Source: Algoriphagus sp. (lineage in GTDB: Bacteria; Bacteroidota; Bacteroidia; Cytophagales; Cyclobacteriaceae). Taken from it: a DNA stretch of 8,910 nucleotides. The stretch spans positions 1 through 8,910 of the forward strand of contig JALRIY010000090.1 of NCBI GenBank assembly GCA_023255285.1, given 5' to 3'. Below the pieces are notes generated by a model. That model was not told where the DNA came from and ran no database searches. It saw only the letters and a program-made list of their open reading frames with translations. A program made the position numbers and the translations under genes. This document shows, piece by piece, positions 6,170 through 8,910 of this stretch (positions are counted from its first letter, which is position 1; each line of letters begins with the position of its first letter).

Positions 6170-6865
6170 TTAATGCAAGGTTTTGATTAAATGAATTACC
6201 TCTCCAAGGTGTGTGGCTGAAAAAAAACGTTCATGGACAACCTCGTGATCAATTTGTTCATGTATCCAAGTGGTATGAAATGGGATATGTATGCCATATC
6301 CACCAAGTTCCAATACTGGAAGAATATCCGATTTAAGGCTATTGCCTATCATCAACAACTCATTTGCTTGGATATCTAAATGGTGAATCAATTTTTTGTA
6401 ATCGGAAGGCTTTTTCTCACTCATGATTTCAATGTGATGAAAGTATCCTTCCAATCCAGATTTTTGAAGTTTCCGTTCTTGATCTACCAAATCCCCTTTG
6501 GTAGCTAGGACTATTCGGTAGTCCCCTTGGAGTGATTTTAGTACTTCTTCCACCCCTGGTAATAAATCAACTGGTTTGGCAAGCATCTCTTGGCCAATTT
6601 GAATAATTCTTTCGACTAGCCGGATAGGTAATTGTTGTTCCGAGATCCGAAGCGCCGTCTCAATCATCGAAAGCATAAAGCCTTTGATCCCGTAGCCATA
6701 GAGACTGAGGTTTGCAATTTCGGTGCGGTAGAGTTCCTTCATAATTGCATGCTGAGGTAGGAAATCTTCCAGCAGGCTGGCAAATTTTTCTTCTGCCTCA
6801 CGGAAATAGGTTTCATTGATCCATAAGGTATCGTCGGCATCAAAGGCAATAACACGAATAGCCAT
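6170..6865 (-). CDS. HAD-superfamily hydrolase (phosphatase-like)
   Basis: The 231-residue cytosolic protein shows all four HAD motifs. Motif I is D9-A-D11-D-T13, with D9 the expected nucleophile and D11 the acid/base. Motif II is the threonine in VLATKG (T122). Motif III is the lysine in EKKPSDY (K151 or K152). Motif IV is IGNSLKSD, with D180 binding magnesium. Residues about 15-95 form a helical cap between motifs I and II, as in subfamily I phosphoglycolate phosphatase-like enzymes. It probably hydrolyses a small phosphorylated metabolite; the substrate cannot be read from the sequence. It sits 63 bases after the secreted hydrolase gene and 15 bases before the DoxX-like gene, so it is likely co-transcribed with DoxX. 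A role in sugar-phosphate turnover with the upstream fucose-type genes is possible but rests only on position. It has no Shine-Dalgarno sequence. Confidence 0.87.
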   Translation of the reverse strand: MAIRVIAFDADDTLWINETYFREAEEKFASLLEDFLPQHAIMKELYRTEIANLSLYGYGIKGFMLSMIETALRISEQQLPIRLVERIIQIGQEMLAKPVDLLPGVEEVLKSLQGDYRIVLATKGDLVDQERKLQKSGLEGYFHHIEIMSEKKPSDYKKLIHHLDIQANELLMIGNSLKSDILPVLELGGYGIHIPFHTTWIHEQIDHEVVHERFFSATHLGEVIHLIKTLH

Positions 6866-6928
6866 ATGATTAATAGTTTGAATTAAAATGAGATGAAGGG
6901 TGAAAGAACTACAGGCTGATCTTTGGGA

Positions 6929-7843
6929 TTACTTCACTGTTTCCTTCATCCAAGCGAGCAGTACTTCTCTCCAGCCTGAAACAGCCCCTTTTCCAGTTCC
7001 AAATCCAAAACCATGGCCACCTGTTGGATAAATGTGTAAGGCTGCTTGTACACCGTTTGCATGCAAAGCTTGATAATAAAGTAGGGAGTTTTGTAAGGGT
7101 ACTCCTTTGTCGTCTTGAGCGTGCACAAGGAAGGTAGGTGGCGTATCAGTAGTGACCTGTAGTTCATTTGAAAAGCGGTCCACCAACTCTAAAGATGCCT
7201 GATCCCCAAGTAGATTCTTTCTAGATCCACTGTGTGCAGCAGCATCTCTAAATGAGATGACTGGATAGACCAAAATAGAAAAATCAGGACGTGCTGGCAA
7301 ACTATCAATTGCGTCTTTATCCAGAGGCAACTCATGTGCAAAGGAGGTGCTTAACGTAGCTGCTAGGTGACCTCCAGCAGAAAATCCCATAATCCCCACC
7401 TTGGACGGGTTGATGTTCCAGGACTCCGCGTTTTGTCGTACCATTCGGATGGCACGTTGTGCATCGAGCAAGGGAACTTCCTTGGAGTCTGTAAGGGAGG
7501 TTGAAATTGGCAACCGGTACTTGACAACAATCCCTGCAATCCCATGTGCGTTTAGCCATTTTGCGAAGTCAGTACCTTCCCAATCGTATGCTAAGATGCC
7601 ATATCCTCCACCAGGAAAAATCAAAACTGCCTCACCAGTGGCGCTTTGCTTTGTCGGTAAGTAAACTTCAATGCTAGGGATTTGAACATTTGAAATCCGA
7701 ACAATTCCTTGTTGCACCGCTTGCTCCTGAAGGTTCGATTCTTTTTGTAAGGGAGGTAATCCAGGCCATAAGTTTAGGGTATAGTTTTGCGAAAAAGCCA
7801 GGCTAGTAGCAAGGAAGGTCAGAAGGGTTAGTATATATTTCAT
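6929..7843 (-). CDS. Secreted alpha/beta hydrolase, acetyl-esterase-like
   Basis: The 304-residue precursor starts with a signal peptide (residues 1-18, likely cut after AFS) and should work in the periplasm or outside. The mature part has an alpha/beta hydrolase fold: oxyanion-hole loop FPGGGY (76-81), nucleophile elbow GFSAGG with S155, an acidic residue in VHAQDD (D244 or D245), and the catalytic histidine in GGHGFG (H277). This order and the GGGY form are typical of BD-FAE/acetylxylan-esterase-like carbohydrate esterases, which remove acetyl or other acyl groups from plant or algal glycans (family knowledge; the substrate here is inference). The following KYRLP segment (108-112) is also usual in this group. 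It lies 54 bases after the mutarotase gene and downstream of the FucP-like permease, consistent with trimming acylated sugars before uptake. A lipase or peptidase role is less likely but not excluded. Confidence 0.88.
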   Translation of the reverse strand: MKYILTLLTFLATSLAFSQNYTLNLWPGLPPLQKESNLQEQAVQQGIVRISNVQIPSIEVYLPTKQSATGEAVLIFPGGGYGILAYDWEGTDFAKWLNAHGIAGIVVKYRLPISTSLTDSKEVPLLDAQRAIRMVRQNAESWNINPSKVGIMGFSAGGHLAATLSTSFAHELPLDKDAIDSLPARPDFSILVYPVISFRDAAAHSGSRKNLLGDQASLELVDRFSNELQVTTDTPPTFLVHAQDDKGVPLQNSLLYYQALHANGVQAALHIYPTGGHGFGFGTGKGAVSGWREVLLAWMKETVK

Positions 7844-7897
7844 GGTGTTAGGTATTTTTCTTCGTATGCACTGATTTCAGGTATTTCGAGCGCTTCC

Positions 7898-8233
7898 TCA
7901 GATGGTGAAACTAAATATTTTTTCGGTGAGTGCCCACCTCCAATTGGGAGGAGTACCAGGAAGGTTGGTTTGGTACTGCCCAAGGAATGCCTCCCATTCT
8001 TGAACTATTGGATTAGCAAGATCCAGTGCCGCTTTTTTTTCAAAGCTGAAGTCATCGTCGGTGATTAAGAGCATACTAAGGCGCTGTTCCCAACGGTAAA
8101 TACTCATTTCACGTATTCCAGCGACACGGATACTTTCTAGGATAGCGGGATCTAGTTGTTCATGGCACCGTACATAGGCCTCAATCGCCTCGGGTTCATT
8201 TTTAAGATCACAGAATAAGACAAAAGTTTTCAT
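7898..8233 (-). CDS. RhaM-family L-rhamnose/L-fucose-type mutarotase
   Basis: This 111-residue protein belongs to the L-rhamnose mutarotase (RhaM, formerly DUF718) family, small ferredoxin-like-fold dimers that interconvert alpha and beta anomers of deoxysugars in the cytosol. By alignment with E. coli RhaM from memory, Y20 and H24 match Tyr18 and the catalytic His22, and W80 matches Trp76. M43 stands where RhaM has Tyr41, and E81 where it has Trp77, so the sugar pocket differs. The gene starts 25 bases after the FucP-like permease gene, so L-fucose or a related sugar is a more likely substrate than L-rhamnose (inference). The frame is open to a GTG at 8240-8242, but the ATG at 8231-8233 gives the standard family N-terminus, MKTFVLFCDLKN, and is preferred. 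It has no Shine-Dalgarno sequence. It is probably co-transcribed with the permease and the esterase. Confidence 0.87.
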   Translation of the reverse strand: MKTFVLFCDLKNEPEAIEAYVRCHEQLDPAILESIRVAGIREMSIYRWEQRLSMLLITDDDFSFEKKAALDLANPIVQEWEAFLGQYQTNLPGTPPNWRWALTEKIFSFTI

Positions 8234-8258
8234 AGCAAACACAACAGGAAGGGAAAAC

Positions 8259-8910
8259 TTATTTTCGTGCTCTTATGGCAAATAGGAATACGAAAAAAAA
8301 GCAAATCCAGGGCAAACTAAACGAGAAGTTGACTTCTGAAACTCCAAGAATCAACAGGTCAGTATACCCTGATCCTCCCCAGTCCAAAATCATACCTTGT
8401 AAGGTAGGCATGATGGCTCCACCCACGATGGCCATCACTAAGAAGGCAGCACCAAACTTGGCATCTTCTCCCAATCCCTCCAGCGCGATTCCATAGATAG
8501 TAGGAAACATCAAAGACATGGCAAAACTAACGCCGACTAGTGAATATAGGCCTACTATTCCGGAGATGAAAATTGCTCCGAGCGTTAGGACCATTGCCAA
8601 TAGGGCAAACCAAGACAGGAGCTTTGCTGCAGGAATTATTCGCATTAGGAAGGTGCAGACCCACCGTCCAACTAGAAAAACACCTAAAGAAGCGAAGGCA
8701 TAATTTACTGCGTCGTAAGTTGGAATACCCAGCGCTTCTGCATACTGGTAGATATAGGTCCAAATCATAATTTGAGCCCCTACATAGAAAAGCTGGGCAA
8801 GTGTGCCTTCCACAAAATTTCTATTTTCAAAGAGTCGCTTTAGCGTGGGGATAAAATCCAATTTAGTGTCTTTCTCCTTGCTTTCGGGCATCTTGGCCAG
8901 TGCAATTACT
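8259..8910 (-). CDS. fucP: FucP-like sugar:proton symporter (MFS), C-terminal half; N-terminus beyond right edge
   Basis: The frame is open through the right edge of the window; an internal ATG at 8889-8891 is not the true start, since VIALAK precedes it in frame. The 217 visible residues are the C-terminal half of an L-fucose:proton symporter-type major facilitator protein. They hold the central cytoplasmic loop (PESKEKDTK) followed by about six membrane helices. Recognisable blocks shared with E. coli FucP are LAQLFYVGAQ in the seventh helix, VGRW in the eighth, FPTIYGIALEGLGEDAKFGAAF (the usual PTI...LG.D.K.G pattern), and GGAIMPTLQG. The proton- and sugar-binding acidic residues of FucP are in the N-terminal half and cannot be checked here. 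The protein imports a hexose or deoxyhexose across the inner membrane. The mutarotase gene follows after 25 bases, which supports fucose or a similar sugar as substrate, though related permeases carry glucose or galactose. Confidence 0.9.
   Translation of the reverse strand, partial: VIALAKMPESKEKDTKLDFIPTLKRLFENRNFVEGTLAQLFYVGAQIMIWTYIYQYAEALGIPTYDAVNYAFASLGVFLVGRWVCTFLMRIIPAAKLLSWFALLAMVLTLGAIFISGIVGLYSLVGVSFAMSLMFPTIYGIALEGLGEDAKFGAAFLVMAIVGGAIMPTLQGMILDWGGSGYTDLLILGVSEVNFSFSLPWICFFFVFLFAIRARK

Noticed and set aside
6946..7664. Several short open frames on both strands within the alpha/beta hydrolase
   Set aside because: They overlap the catalytic motifs of the real gene in other frames and show low-complexity, arginine/cysteine-rich compositions typical of shadow frames.
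8234..8242. Longer mutarotase starting at a GTG
   Set aside because: The next codons include an ATG that gives the standard family N-terminus, and no ribosome site favours the GTG.
8275..8770. Short open frames opposite or within the FucP-like gene
   Set aside because: The FucP frame is conserved throughout this stretch; the others have no domain or membrane signature.
1..8910. Mobile element, CRISPR array, toxin-antitoxin or defence system
   Set aside because: No transposase, integrase, terminal inverted repeats, spaced repeats or defence-family motifs were found; the genes are ordinary metabolic and signalling families.

Overview
The window looks like an ordinary chromosomal stretch of a Bacteroidota, probably a Cytophagales/Cyclobacteriaceae-type marine or freshwater heterotroph. 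This rests on the protein families (FucP-type permease next to a RhaM-family mutarotase, secreted alpha/beta hydrolase, penicillin-acylase-family protein), the AT-rich leaders, and the near absence of Shine-Dalgarno sequences before most starts. The genus is inference. There are eleven genes, no RNA genes, no mobile elements, no CRISPR, and no gene-free stretch over 300 bases. The largest gap is the roughly 196-base divergent spacer between pfkA and the acylase.

Layout from left to right. (1) Positions 1-868, minus strand: a two-gene signalling unit, a degenerate receiver fused to an HPt domain, then a receiver protein cut by the left edge. Their coding regions overlap by 11 bases. (2) 907-1848, plus strand: miaA, divergent from the signalling unit with only 38 bases between. 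(3) 1806-3117, minus strand: pfkA followed after one base by a small unrecognised membrane protein, whose 3' end overlaps the 3' end of miaA by 43 bases. (4) 3314-5488, plus strand: a secreted Ntn-hydrolase acylase. (5) 5528-8910, minus strand: five genes with short gaps (25, 54, 63 and 15 bases). In transcription order these are a FucP-like permease (5' end beyond the window), a RhaM-family sugar mutarotase, a secreted esterase-like alpha/beta hydrolase, a HAD phosphatase and a DoxX-like membrane protein.

Functionally, the right part reads as uptake and early handling of L-fucose or a related deoxysugar: a periplasmic esterase that may strip acyl groups, a sugar/proton symporter, and a mutarotase that equilibrates anomers. 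The left part holds housekeeping functions (tRNA modification, glycolysis) beside a phosphorelay module. I see no convincing new multi-gene system. The points most worth a second look are the aspartate-less receiver-HPt fusion, the membrane protein coupled to pfkA, and the altered substrate pocket of the mutarotase.
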